From: Thalassia testudinum
Taxonomy: Eukaryota; Streptophyta; Magnoliopsida; Alismatales; Hydrocharitaceae
Reading direction: 5' to 3'
Length of the DNA stretch: 64,000 nucleotides
Assembly (NCBI GenBank): GCA_037157565.1
Contig: JAZHRO010000013.1
Coordinates: forward strand, 38,506,501 to 38,570,500
Shown: positions 46,601-58,203 of the stretch, piece after piece
Layout: each line of letters starts with the position of its first letter
Numbering within the stretch: the stretch's first letter is position 1
Program-made: the position numbers and the translations under genes
The notes under the pieces: generated by a model
Database searches by the model: none
Told to the model about the DNA's origin: nothing
Seen by the model: only the letters and a program-made list of their open reading frames with translations

Positions 46601-49600
46601 GACACATACTCAATATAAGGGTATCCAACTCAGCAGGGTCAAAAATCATAGGTCAAGTTGGGTATCACCAGGTCAAATGAACACTCCTAAGTGCAACCAA
46701 AGCCAAATTGAATTTCTCCATCTGCCTTAAAAAGATCCAAAGAGTTGGATTCATGCAGCCATTTTGATGTAGTTCGGTTGTTTTACTGTTTAGCGAAAAT
46801 GCACACTGCACACAATTTGCTGGGTGTTGTTCAAATGGTACATCGATAAATTCATGTAAATTTGTCGTATATATCCACAGTTGGGTCCTGTGCATGCCTG
46901 TAAGTTGTAACCATCTACATAAATGTCTATCTCCAGACCCCATTTTTCTTTAAAACTGTATTCAAATACATAACCAAATGATTTTGATAACTAGATATCT
47001 AAATCCACATATGGATCCGAGTATCTAAATCCAACCATTTGAGGACGTGAGAATCCAAATGAAGAGTTTGAGAGTAAGAAAAGCAATTGAATTGAAATCA
47101 CCAATACAAGATTTTTACTAGGTTCCATCCAAGAGGAAGTACGCCTTGAGAAGGGATCTAACCTCTATTTTGTTTTTTGAAAAGGAAAAAGGTGGTTATC
47201 CGTGCAATAACCACCCAACTTCATTACTGAAAATAATCAATTTCAGCGTCAAGCTCTACAAATTAGACTCCCAAAAAACAAGCTGGGAGGTAATGGTGGA
47301 AACGAGATTCTCCACAAAAGGCATCTCGCCCCTGAACACAACCCCATTCCTACCTAGCGACACTCTCCATGGTATCGCAAGCACCTTCGCCTTCTCCTTC
47401 AACTTGAAAGTGTTTCCACCTCCTTGAACGTTCCCCCTCTGGAAGGAGGCCCAAAACTCGCCCAAAGAACTGAAATCAATCCAATTAAGCCCCAACACTC
47501 TCCATACTTGAGCAACAAAAGCACACCCAGTAAATAGGTGGTGGATGTCCTCATTCACCTCAGTGCAAAAAGGGCAAGCAACATCTTCCATTGTCATCCC
47601 CCTAGCCCTCCAGGACTTCGTGAGAACCCTCCCTCTCCTCACAAACCAAGCAAAGATTTTGACCTTAAGGGGGCAGGTCGCCGACCATATCAACCTGCAA
47701 TTCTGTTGGAGGTCTAGATCCACCACTAGCAGGTTTCCACGCAACCTATGCTAGGCCTTCCTTACAGAGAAGCTCCCATCATCCCAGAACAAAGCATCTC
47801 TTCCCCCCCTCGGGCTCCTACCCTTGTAGGTCCTGCAACAACATCTGAAACTTTGCACACCTCTACTCTAACAAGGCCCCCTGGAACATGGGGCACTAGG
47901 CACCATCCCAACAGCTCCCCACAGATGCCTCCTTGTTCTCGACCCTTAAGAATAGTCGAGGATACTTGCTACAGAGTGCCCCCTCTCCCTGCCAGTCATC
48001 TAGCCAGAATCTAAAGGCATCCCCATCCCCTACATACGACATGAAGAAGGTGCGAACCATGGGGGCCACCGACGCCAACCCCATCATGAAATGAGAGGCC
48101 CCCACGCCCAAGGATCCGATGATCTCCCATGAGAGAAAGGAACCATAGTAGTCCTAAAAAACCTCCGCAAGAAGGCTCTGTTCCTGACTCACCAGTCTCA
48201 CAATTCACTTCGTGAGAAGACTTAAGTTGACACCTTCCACATCTCTGACACCCAGGCCCCCCTCCTTAGTAGGCCGGCAAACGTCTTTCCACGCCACCAA
48301 TCTCGCCCCCTTCCCTGCCGTCCTAAAGTTCATCTAGAAGATATCTCATATCAGTCCCATGATCTTCCTCTCCACCTATCAAGGCAGCCTAAAGACAGAT
48401 AAGAAGTAGGTCAGTATGGAAGAGAGCATCGCCTTTACTAGCGTCAACCAAGGTAGGATAAGGGCAAGAGCCTCTGTCCGTCCTGAGCGCAACACTGCAA
48501 GCCGCCTCCTCCGTCATGTTGCAAGGTACCAAGCTGGATTTCCTGAAGTTGATTTGTAGGCCAAAGGCCTTCCCAAATAGCTCCAGGAGTATACGTAGTT
48601 TGGTAGCCTCCGTCGAAGAGCCCTTCACCAAAATCAAAGTGTTGTCAGCATACTGTAGCATTGGGATTTCTCTATCAACCCTTACCCTGAAACCTCTGAA
48701 CATGCCTCTTTGACAAGATCTAAAGGCCACCCTGGTGAGTGCATCAACCGCAAGGACAAACAACATCGACGCAAGTGGGCATCCCTGTTGAACCCCCCTC
48801 TTGGGTTGAACCCACCCTCCTGACAGGTTTCCATTTATGAGAATCAAGAAAGACGTTGTAGTGACATCGCTTCATCCAATCCAACCACTACTGTGGGAAA
48901 CCTCTCTTGACCAAAGCGACCCACGAAAACTCCCACTAGATAGAATCACATGCCTTGTTGAAATCCACCTTCTAGAGGAAGGTCGCCTTCCTTGCTCTTC
49001 TCCAAGCTGCCAGGGCCTGCGTAGCCAAGACGAAGCCATCAAGTATACCTCTTACAGGGACGAAAGCCGTTTGCTGGAACCTCCAGGTTCACATCTAAGT
49101 TTTTCACATAAAAAACAAAAGGAAAATGACCTCTTGTTGTACGAAGAAATTGAGAGAAAGTAGCCACCTCCACTTTTGACATATGAAATGGGATGAAAGT
49201 ATACTATATGTGATTCACCATGAGACCTGAGATCTGACTAGAAATCCTGATGAGGGCAGCTATATCTTTTCTGCTTCACAACTCCCCCCTTCCATAGAGC
49301 GTGTCATCAACGTACTGTAAAATGGGAATAAGGAGAGTACCATCCCCACGCAGTATTAACCTTGTAAATAGATGACCTTCACATTCTCTAAAGGCAATGA
49401 TTGTAAGGGTATCAACGACCAAATTAAAAAGTGGGCCCAGAGGACACCCTTGCCTTACCCTACGCTGTGACTGCATCCAAGCATCGCTCCACTTGCCGTT
49501 ACGCAACACAAAAATGGAAGTAGTAATAATGTAACACTTCATCCATTGGATCCAGCTCTATGGGAAGCGTCTTCTCCTGAGCACTTTCCACAAAGAGCTC

Positions 49601-52600
49601 CAAGAGATGGAGTCGTATGCCTTAGTAAAATCCACCTTCCAAAGAAAAGAAGTTTCCTAAGATCTCTATCAAGCTGCCACCATTTCTTTAGCCAATATGA
49701 AAGATTCTTGCAGGGAGTGTCCCCAAAGAAAAGTGGATTGAACTGAGATGATCAAATATGGCAACACATTCCTCAATCTGTTAGCAAAGAACTTTGCAAC
49801 AATCAGGTACATCGCATTAGACAAAGTAGTCATTCTGAAGTTGTCAATCCCCTCAACTCCAAGTCCCTTGGGCAACAAAAACAAGTAGAACTTGTTGACT
49901 CTCTTAAAGCCCCTATTGTCCACTATAAACTCTCTGATCATTGTCATAACATCTTCGTTGACAATGGTCCCATAGCTCCCTAAAAAAATCCCTGGAAACC
50001 ATTGGCCATCAGGGCCAAGCACACCTTTTGCTTTTAAACCACGCATGGCTGCCACTACCTCTTCTTTATAGACATCTCGCACCAATTCCACTAGCATGCC
50101 CTCATCAAGAGCCACCAATCCCATCTCCCCGACATCTGATGATATGTAAAATCATGGAAGTGTTGTCGAAGTGCTTCAAAAATCTACTCCTTGGTTGAAA
50201 GCACCTCCTCCCCAAAACTGAGGGTCGTAGTGAGGTTCATCCTTCTCTTAACGTTGGCTAAAAGGTGGAAGAAGTCGGTGTTGGAGCCCCCTTCCTTAAG
50301 CCACAACTACCTAGACTTTTGCCTCTAGTCAATTTCTTTCTTAAGGTCCTCATGCTACACCACCACATGTAAAGGACATCTCTTTGTAACTCAATCTCCA
50401 GGAGTAGCTTGGAATCCCCAGCACTACCCAAGTTGGACACCCTTTCCAAGGCATCGAGCCTTACTTGTTCCCTCTATTGCTTGCATTCTTTCTTGACTAA
50501 TAACATTCGCATGGTCGTAGAAGAATAGGGAGCCTCCCCCTACTTCTACTTGACAATGTCTCGAAAATCTGGCTCTCCAATAACTAAGACCTTTGAAACT
50601 TAAAGTAGGACATAAAGGGTACGCCTTCATTGTTGCTCCACACCAGTGGCAGTTGACCCAAAAATGGCCTCATCCTCATAGTAGCATTAATTGGCTGGAA
50701 ACGTTTCGCCAACTCAATCGAGCATAGAAACCTATCAATTTTTTTATCAAGAGCCTGAAGTGTTCCTCCAAGTATAAGTGGCACCAAATAAGGGTACGTT
50801 AAAAAGCTGTAGGTCATCCACCAACCTAGCAAAAAGATTTCTGACCCCATCCACTCTACCAACCGACCTATCTTTCGATAATGTAACATTGAAGCCAACC
50901 CCAAGCCAAGGCCTCCCATATGCAAAACATGCAGCCATCATAGTTCATCAAATAAAACCTGCCTTGCCTCCTCATCACACGACCCATACACAATTAAGAT
51001 GATAAGCACCAACCCACCAGACTTCCTAGTGAATGCACCTATAAACATCCTCATCCCAACTTCTGACACCAATAGATCAAAATTAGTACCATTCCAGGAC
51101 AAGAGGATTACACCCGATCTTCCTGTTGCATTAACCGCTATCATTGGCTGAAGGCAGTCTCCACCAATCTCTCTTCTAATTCTGACACCCATCTCCTCAA
51201 GGTGTGTTTCTTGAGGTAGGGAAAAGCCAATTCTTCTCCATTCAAGCAAATAATGCCTCAGTGTAGTCCTTTGAAAGGAGTCACGTAGGCCCCTAACGTT
51301 CAAAGAAAGAATTTGGTGCCCCCCCAAACCTTCCATGCACGAATAACCCTGTAACCACCTATGGCATTGGTAATCTCTCGCTTGCGACGGGGACTAAGGT
51401 AAAACAACCTCCCTTCGACCTATCGTAGTTGCCCTACCACCACGCACACCACTCTTCTCAGACACCTTTGCCGAAATTGTCCTCCCCAGACACATTCTCT
51501 AACAATGGCCCACCCCTCGACATCTCAAGCAAACAATAGGGTCTCTAGTAGCCTCGACACCTCAAGCAAACAATAGGGTCCCAACAAAACTTCGCAACAT
51601 GATCAGGAATGCAACATTGAAAGCACACAACCCAATCCTTGCTACATGAGTGAAGCACCGACCCACCCCCCAATCATCGTTCTCACCTCCTCTTTCGCAC
51701 TTGCCAATCCCCACCATCACTGCTCGCCCCTCTTATACACTCGTCCTCACTCTCCATCCAAAGCAGGAAAGACGCTCCAATGACGATGATAGGGCTGCTG
51801 CAGTTCTGAAGGTGCTACTCTAGTAAGGTTAGACTGCTGAGGACTCAACGACAAGGGGGAGCAATGTGTTTGGAAGGTCAGGATAGGCGATGGGAGGGGA
51901 GGTCAAGGCGATGGAAGGGGCGGCGATGTGTTTAGAAGGTTGAGATGGGACACAGGAAGGAAGTGGAGGGGCGGTTGGGGCAATTGTATCATTGATGTCC
52001 TACAATACAATTTTCTGCCCCATATTTACCCCACATCACCAAGAGAAAAAAGAAAATAAAATGGCTAGTTGTGACCAAATAAGAAAAAGAAATAAAAAAA
52101 AGGGAACAAAGTTCTCTCACATCAACAGAAATGACAGCATTCTTAGCTCCTCTATCAGCCACTCCAAGCATCCAAGTTGATATTGTATAAAATTCAACAG
52201 GTCACGACTTGTCTTTAGATCACAAAATCTCATTGCCAACCACCATTTGAGTCTGTCCAAACACTGTCATTCATATTTTTCTGGATGTCACCCCAGCAAT
52301 CTCCCAAATTTTACATACGGACAGCTCTTGCATTCAAAACCAACACATCAACTCTCAGTAATTAGACTCTCAAGGCCCTTAAATAAAGTCATCTCTAGCC
52401 TACAAATCACAAACCCTCATCCACCACGTCCTAAACATTCTCGGAAAAGCAATGCATTCTTGTTTCTGCAAATGCTTTATCTAATGCCCAAATCAACCTA
52501 ACTTGATCCTAACTATGTCCTCAACTGACCTATTTTTTTTCTTTTTGAGGTTTTTACAAAGATGCCATGATATTACAAAAGAGGCAACTATAAAAATGCC

Positions 52601-55600
52601 TCTTTTTGCAGCAGCCACCAAATTAATTTGAGATTAGATTTTAGCCACATTCAAGTAGCTAAAAAGGTAAAAAGGCAACAGGGGTGAAAAGGTAGTGACG
52701 GGTTTCCTTAAAGATGTTGAATGGGTTTATCAAGGTGTGTGAGCCCAACAATGTCAAGTTGAAGGGAGCAATAATGAGAACAAGTAATGGTTTTAGAGAG
52801 GTGAAGTCATGGGTGAGAATGAAGAGGAGCAATGCGTTTTTAGAAAACAATATAGAAGCAAGAACAACCATTTGTTAATTTCTTAGTTGAAAATACAAAC
52901 CAACTTGATGGAACTCAAATGCATTTTGTAAAGGTAATCAACTTTACAATGGCAGTACAAATATTATGATACAATTGTGTAATTTCATAAATTTGTGATG
53001 TTATTTATGTAAAAAAATCTTTTTTTTCTTTTTTTGAAAAGAAATTGTCCTCAAATGATGCTAAACTTGGTGGCCATCCATGATTCATCTTTGGTCCAAG
53101 ATTTCATTGTACACAAGAAATCAACCAAAAGGAATTGCCAAAAAAGTGCAAACAATATCTTTAAAGCTATATTGGAAGTTAATAACTTCTTATTCAAAAC
53201 TAATGACATGAAAAGCATTTCTTCTTGAGAGAGGGAGTCCTTCCACTTCCCCTTTAGTTGGAACAAAGTTGCAAAAAAGAAGGGAAAAAGGAATCTTGAG
53301 AAACAAATAAGAAAAGTAAGTAAATAAATGACAGAAAAATAGATCAATCCAAGAAAGTGCTTAACACTGATATACACAATAAAGAACATCCAGAAATGAC
53401 AAAAATGCTCAAGATTTTGTTTGTGCAGCTATATTTTACATTCTAAATTGACATAATTTTGAGTTAGATGCAGAAAGTGATTATCAGCAATATTAGAAGG
53501 CAATCAACAAAATACAACTTGTGTATGTGCTCTCCTTTTCACAAAAGAAAAACTTGTGCATGCACACTATCAATTCCCTAAAATGAATGCCCAAAAAAAT
53601 AAATAGCCATACCATCTTGAAGTGCAGACATGACCTCTGGGTCTTGAAAAGCTGCCATCAGCTCAGGATCCTGTTTAGGGAGGATATTTAGAAAAGCTAA
53701 AGGCTAACAAGGACTTCTCCAATCAACTAGCTTGTATGTCACTTACATTGAGAATCTTGCTCATATCAATATTCCCAGGCATTGCCCCAGGCATACCACC
53801 TGGCATACCCCCAGGCATACCACCAGGCATACCCCCAGGCATACCACCTGGAAAACCACCTGGCATACCTGAAAATCCTCCAGGCATCCCGCCAGAACAC
53901 CCACCAGGTGCACATCCTCCAGGAGAGCATCCAGATGGTCTTGGAGAAGATGAGTATTCTTTCTGTTTGGCCTTTTCATAAGCCGCCTGTAAAGATGGCA
54001 GTCAGCCATGACCAACATGGAGACATACTTCCCAGCAAAAAATCACAAGCTAATTACCTGAGCCTCTGCTTTACGGCGCTGCCTTTCTTTTTCAATCTTC
54101 CTATCTTCCCTCTCCTTTCGCAAGCGCTCATACTTACGGTGATGTTCTTCAATTTTATGTGCATTCGGTTCAACCTGACTTCAATCTGACAAGTTATAAT
54201 CTAAAACTAAATAATAAAATTATCAAATCATAATTGAGAATTGAAGGCATCCAAACCTTTTTGAGTATGGCATTTATCTCCTCATCGTAGTCTAACTTGG
54301 ATGCCAAATGCAGATCCTTTGCAGCTTCTTCCCACTTGCCAAGCATGGCATATGCCATACCATGGGTCTTATATCCTTTTGCAGAGTCAGGATTTATCTA
54401 TAGCGCATAATCAATGGAGAGGATAGTTAAAAGGACGGTCCATGCCTATCAGATTAGTAAGAACAAATGCCATCAAATCAACCTCAAAAAATGAAATCAA
54501 GTGAGAAGAAATTCATAAAGGCCAAGAGACCATCTGCTTTCAAATATTAACAAGCTTTGAACAGTGATAAAAATATCACCTCATCCAGTTAAAAGCTGTA
54601 TTAGCTAGAAAAGATTGCACAAGAAGGATTACCTCCAAAGCAGCATTGGCATCTCGGATGGCAGCATTAGGTTTCTTCATCTTAACGAAGACAGAAGCTA
54701 CACAACAACAAAGATACAGGGAGTATTCCAAAAAGAATCAGTGATAAAGTAAGAAAGCCAAGTTGCCAACTTACCCCTGGTGGCATACATCATTGCCGTT
54801 GGGTTGAGCGATACAGCCTCTGTCAGAAGCTTGATCGCCTCCTCTAGCTTACCTGATTACAAATGCTAATTACAGGAGTGCCTTGAAACAAAAGCACATC
54901 AAGAAAATGGAAACATAAATGTGCACACCTTCAGAGATTGCTTCCATGGCTTTTCCCTTGGCCTCTTGAGAAGCATCACGACTTTCTTCAGTTACCTCTA
55001 CAGATGGGTCTCCCATCTGACAATAAATAAGTCAATGGAAGCATTACCAATAAAATCCAATATGTGGCATTAAAAAATAACCTTTACACAGAGCATTCAC
55101 AACTTTACAGAGGTTACCTTCTGAGGAGGATCATTGTCAGGTTCTACAGTTTCACCCTCAAGCTCAATGTCTGATTCCACTATCTCATCAGAATCTTCAT
55201 CAAAAGTATGAGCATTTTGTGCTTCATCCATCTCATCATCACTTTCCACAGCTGCACCACTTTTCTGCAACAAAGAATGATTTGATAACAAGGGAAATAC
55301 AATGACTAACAAAGAATAAAATGACATAAAAGAAAAGGTAGGCAATAGTGGCTGATAGATATAAAACAAAACAGTGACATAAGTTGGACTAAAACAGCAT
55401 ACTTCAACCGTCACCTGCACATATGGATCAATTCATATATTCATGTTTTGTGGAAATTTGAATTCATAGAATCTCACCTTCACCAGAGGCCTGTCTGAAG
55501 GTGATATCCAGAAGAACAAAATCCAGCAAAACATAGCAGGAGAGATCATTATAGCATACATACAACATTTTGCACATCCATTCAGGCAAATCCATGTCCC

Positions 55601-56750
55601 ACAAATCAAGCACTCGAAATCATATCAAAGCTGTTGGGAAGCTGGAAGAACCTGTCTCTCCCCACTAAGAACAAACCCATGAAACCAGCCAACAGCAGAA
55701 GTGGCGGCAGCATCGACACCTCTCTGAAGCTCAACGGCATCAAAAGCAATCTTTGACGCGAGGGTTTGTGCTCAAATGTAGTAGCAATAGAATCTTGACA
55801 CCTCTGACGAAGTCCAGCCTCATCCCACTCTAATCCCTAATTGGAACAAAGCCAACTACATCAACACACACCATCCAGAAAAACACAAGCACACACACAA
55901 GGCAAGGCCACTGGATCTCCATACTCTTGCTCATAGACTGGGAACTGTTGACCATTTGGATCCGATGTGCCTTCCCAGGACATGTAACTCTTTTGTCGAA
56001 TGATTGCACTAGGGCGTTCAAACACGGGCATATTACGTGTTCCCATGAACGTGGAAAGATTCCATCCTCCCCATTCAATCCGTCCCAAGCTCTAACTGGA
56101 CACAAGGTTCTCGTGCATCGTTAACGAAACCTGGAAAATATCATCCCACTCCAATTTCTCATCAAAACCAAGTCAGTTGCATCCGACAGGCATATCATCC
56201 AACCATAATTGCCACGAGACATGAATACATATTTTCTTTTTCGCAGGGCAACACACTCAAATGGCAGGATGGCAGCACATTTCCGCATTTTTGCGTGTTT
56301 TTCCAACTCCTTTAAGCTCTAAGCAGACACACGAAACCCCGCACGGTAATGAAACCCGCAAAACCTCATCTTATCGAAACCAACTTAGACTAATCAGTTG
56401 CATCCAACAAACGCATAATCCAACCAAAATTGACACAAAGCACGGGCACGCAAGATCGATCGGAGCAGATTAGAAAAGCGGAAGGGGGGTTAAACTTACC
56501 GCGCGACTCTCCTCGGGGCCGAAGGCGGCGTCCGGCAGCGTGCAGCCCATACTGCGTACGAGAGAACGAGAGGTCGCGATTTAGGGTTTTGCAAACACGG
56601 GGGAAGGGATCGGCGTAGTGGGGGTGAGGTGGTCTGTTACCTGAGGAGGTAGTCGCGGAAGAAGGAGATGGAGGGGTCGCGGAGGATGGCGGGGTTGGAC
56701 TTGCACCGCTCCACGAACAGCTGCAGCTCCTTCACCTTCGCCGGGTCCAT
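40616..56750 (-). CDS. HSP70-interacting protein (Hip/ST13, FAM10 family), TPR co-chaperone
   Basis: A cytosolic co-chaperone that binds the HSP70 ATPase domain through TPRs. Eleven coding exons join in phase to 397 aa: 56750-56641, 56551-56500, 55264-55118, 55016-54929, 54852-54775, 54697-54633, 54397-54257, 54174-54058, 53986-53747, 53670-53613 and 40713-40616, all GT-AG. The N-terminus [20 protein letters not shown] is the family's dimerisation segment. An acidic region follows (55-103, [20 protein letters not shown]), then TPRs (about 110-225), a charged helix (228-275), GGMP repeats (about 296-338) and an STI1/DP-type domain: [19 protein letters not shown] joined to [20 protein letters not shown]. 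The last exon encodes the final 32 residues after a 12899-bp intron full of transposons. Domains are complete, so the gene is probably functional if that intron splices. Confidence 0.93.
40714..43299. other. Left part of Hip intron 10, nothing coding recognised
   Basis: Mixed sequence with a C homopolymer at 42018-42045. Minus-strand open stretches near 41840-42190 are only Gly-rich shadows of that C run. The stretch may contain decayed transposon DNA, but no domain could be read. Confidence 0.4.
42018..42045. repeat. C28 homopolymer
   Basis: 28 consecutive C on the plus strand. Such long G/C runs are rare and are prone to sequencing and assembly error. Confidence 0.9.
43300..43730. repeat. 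Diverged tandem duplication (two units, about 240 bp apart)
   Basis: Unit one (about 43300-43495) and unit two (about 43545-43730) share an ordered set of segments. Pairs include AGCCAAGCATCTC / AGCCAAGCGCCACCTC, CATCATGTATGAGGTTATTA / CATCATGCATGAAGCTATCA, and CATACCCACACCTGAAGCAA / CATACCTACACCTGGAGCAA. The origin is unknown. Confidence 0.55.
44345..45760 (-). pseudogene. Captured PPR (PLS-class) gene fragment, interrupted
   Basis: Reading leftwards from 45760: [12 protein letters not shown], then after a frame break [19 protein letters not shown], stop, TTMVNG. Next come [10 protein letters not shown], stop, [20 protein letters not shown] and KRNEISL-like (with a shift) up to 45369. It resumes at 44463 with [20 protein letters not shown], then EDARAAH. 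These are successive PPR units of the type 'MPxRNVISWTTMIxGYxxxGRIDxAxxLF'. Stops (several at the W codon, TGG to TAG) and frameshifts show it is dead. The parental gene is not the one at 14.7 kb, whose unit sequences differ. Confidence 0.72.
44465..45368. mobile_element. Palindrome-rich (CGATATATCG) element inserted in the PPR fragment
   Basis: Clusters of CGATATATCG, CGCCGATATATCG and ATATCGATATCG occur at 44470-44600, 44950-45060 and 45290-45360. The ends read GCAAGG...CCTTGC, and TTCTCAG / TTCTAAG flanks suggest a decayed 7-bp target duplication. The same PPR coding sequence continues on both sides, which shows that this unit is a later insertion. No ORF of note is inside. The superfamily is not clear. 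Confidence 0.55.
45815..46281 (+). repeat. Tat-type gypsy LTR fragment inside the hAT element
   Basis: From TGATGGGTTTGGC to TCTCGATCA, with a TATA box in CCTATAAATAATTGGG near 46066 and a leader containing GGAACTGGGTCACCATTC. This is the same leader pattern as in the LTRs at 11.5 kb and 31.9 kb. No retrotransposon coding sequence adjoins it. Ends are approximate and no target duplication was matched. Confidence 0.5.
46698..47249. other. Hip intron 10 between hAT and LINE, nothing recognised
   Basis: No gene. A short T-rich stretch at about 47168-47180 may be the vestige of the poly(A) tail of the minus-strand LINE to its right. Confidence 0.35.
47250..49090 (-). mobile_element. LINE (L1-type) copy A, 5'-truncated: RT and zinc-binding tail
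   Basis: Read leftwards from about 49085: [62 protein letters not shown] and [11 protein letters not shown] (48652-48640). Here the usual YADD is YADN, so RT is inactive. The segment [10 protein letters not shown] lies near 48010. The C-terminal zf-RVT domain at 47744-47256 reads [20 protein letters not shown], then [18 protein letters not shown]. It lacks endonuclease and ORF1, the usual 5' truncation of LINEs. Stops are frequent. Confidence 0.82.
49165..51980 (-). mobile_element. LINE (L1-type) copy B, 3'-incomplete: ORF1 end, endonuclease, RT
   Basis: Read leftwards: a zinc knuckle [14 protein letters not shown] (perfect CX2CX4HX4C, about 51635-51595) at the end of ORF1. Then AP endonuclease [30 protein letters not shown] (51336-50938) and [12 protein letters not shown] (to 50747). 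RT follows with [45 protein letters not shown] and ILQYVDDT (YVDD at 49314-49303). It stops soon after the RT active site and is followed by copy A in the same orientation. Stops and shifts are common. Confidence 0.82.
51981..53612. other. Right part of Hip intron 10, nothing recognised
   Basis: AT-rich intronic DNA adjoining Hip exon 10. No coding similarity or element ends seen. Confidence 0.4.
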
Positions 56751-56840
56751 GGCGACAAGAGAGATGTAGAGAGAGAGTGAGAGAGATCGAGAGAGCGATG
56801 GGAGGGAGGTGGTGGGGAAGCAAGGGGGGTTTATATGAGG
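56751..56840 (-). promoter_or_regulatory. Core promoter and 5' leader of Hip gene
   Basis: On the minus strand CATATAAACCCC (TATA box, 56836-56830) is followed by a CT-rich leader with repeated CTCTCTC up to the ATG at 56750. Transcription would start near 56800, giving a leader of about 50 bases. The pyrimidine-rich leader is typical of highly expressed plant genes. Confidence 0.6.
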
Positions 56841-57179
56841 TGGAGGGGCCGAGCAGGGAGGGAAGAAGGCATGGGGACACCTTCTAGGACCTTCGGTTGA
56901 TTGGGAACTTGAGAACGGGGTGGACCGGAGGGAGATGGTGATGAGTATTCGGGTAAACCCCCGGTCCGAAATAGCTCTGGCTGCACCTCGCTCAGTCAGG
57001 TGGATGTAACCGGTATAGATATGAGCAGTGGTTTTGCATCTCAGAAGAAAAATGACATCTTGGCTGTTGAACGTGAGAGGAATAATGTAAATACGACAAA
57101 GGTGATTATTTATGGAGGATTTCTTTTATGATATTTTTATAATTATTTAAATTTTTTTTAGGTACATTGTAATATAGTT

Positions 57180-57645
57180 GACGGAGTAGTATGGAAGATG
57201 GAGGAAATTTTGAAGATATTAAGGAAGGTCTAAGTGATAAAAAGTTTGAACAAGAGAAAAAGTCTAAAGAGAAGTGGAGGTGGGGTGCTATCAATCTCAA
57301 AAATAAAGATGATGTCGTAAGGTGAGTGAATCGTTCCATACTCATCGATGACCTACTCGACTTCCATCCTTTGTAGAAGGGTCAACTTTTCATGCTTGAT
57401 GAGGAAAATATTAGAGAAGGTATCAAGAGATGGGAGAATGCCCTTTTGGTGCACTCAACGAGGAAGTGTCCCTATTGTGGGACACTCAAGTCCGTCATCA
57501 TCAACTTTTGGAGGCCATTGAGGAACTTCCTCCTCCACTCTAGAAGCAATGCTATCTTCATTGTTGAGTCATCCAATAATGAAGATTGCGACAGGGTTCT
57601 GAAGGGGGCCCTTGGTTCTTGTTTGGTTTGTGGTTGGTGACACGA
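57180..57645 (+). pseudogene. LINE ORF1 (DUF4283-type) remnant
   Basis: The open part (57392-57640) reads LDEENIREGIKRWENALLVH, CGTLKSVIINFWRP, FLLHSRSNAIFIVESSNNED and CDRVLKGALG. This corresponds to the DUF4283 domain of plant LINE ORF1 / zinc-knuckle proteins, which runs 'EEDIxxGIxRWENxLVGYF...LKSxxxxxW...S.DCxRVLxGGP'. An upstream stretch from 57180 with stops fits the linker. No RT follows, so this is an isolated fragment. Confidence 0.6.
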
Positions 57646-57752
57646 AAATGGAAGTCAAACATAGAGCTCCAATGGGAAAATTTTATACGAATCGTAATTA
57701 AAATATTTATTTTATGAATTACATTGTTAAAAAATTTAATTCGTTATTTACG

Positions 57753-57862
57753 ACAAAGTCATATTTTGAAGACATAATTCTGATATTTGTATCAAAGTTG
57801 TATTTTGAAAACACGACTTTGATCCAAAAAGACCTAAGTCATGTCTTGAAGACATGACTTTG
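57753..57862. repeat. Three tandem palindromes (AAGTCGTGTCTT type)
   Basis: Units at 57753-57782, 57793-57821 and 57836-57860. The last is a perfect hairpin with 12-base arms AAGTCATGTCTT and one spacer base. The other two are the same palindrome with a few CpG-type changes. Confidence 0.75.
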
Positions 57863-58203
57863 GTAAAAATCCTGCCACTGCAGGCCTGTTGCTACTATGG
57901 GCTGCTGTTAAAAATTGAATTCACATTAAGCACTAAATTTATATAATTAAAATTCAAAGGTGGTCACATCTGTTTTTACAAGTAAATTGATGTCCACTTT
58001 TATGTTGATTTTTATGCATGTAATTAGAATTACAAGGATAAAATGACTCACTTTACACTTCCAATCGAATAGTTATAATACCAATATGTCAACATCATAA
58101 TAAAACTTATTATATGATGTTCCATTGTTTATTCACTTGACATGAAATACATAAAGATTTTAGGAAAGAGAGATAGCAAAAAAGAAGGTAATACGTAATT
58201 CCC

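Larger units (their letters stand above)
44036..46689. mobile_element. hAT element, 2.65 kb, carrying PPR gene fragments
   Basis: Terminal inverted repeats TAGGAGTGTTCA match 12 of 12. AGTGCAAC flanks both ends exactly (44028-44035 and 46690-46697), the 8-bp duplication diagnostic of hAT. Near both ends the palindromic motif TGGGTACCCA and variants recur (44050-44200 and 46490-46680), as expected of subterminal transposase-binding repeats. There is no transposase. The interior holds pieces of a PPR gene in the minus direction, a palindrome-rich element and a Tat-type LTR. It lies in intron 10 of Hip. Confidence 0.85.

Noticed and set aside
53736..53981. Plus-strand ORF with IPPGIPPG repeats
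   Set aside because: It is the complement of the GGMP-repeat exon of Hip in another frame.
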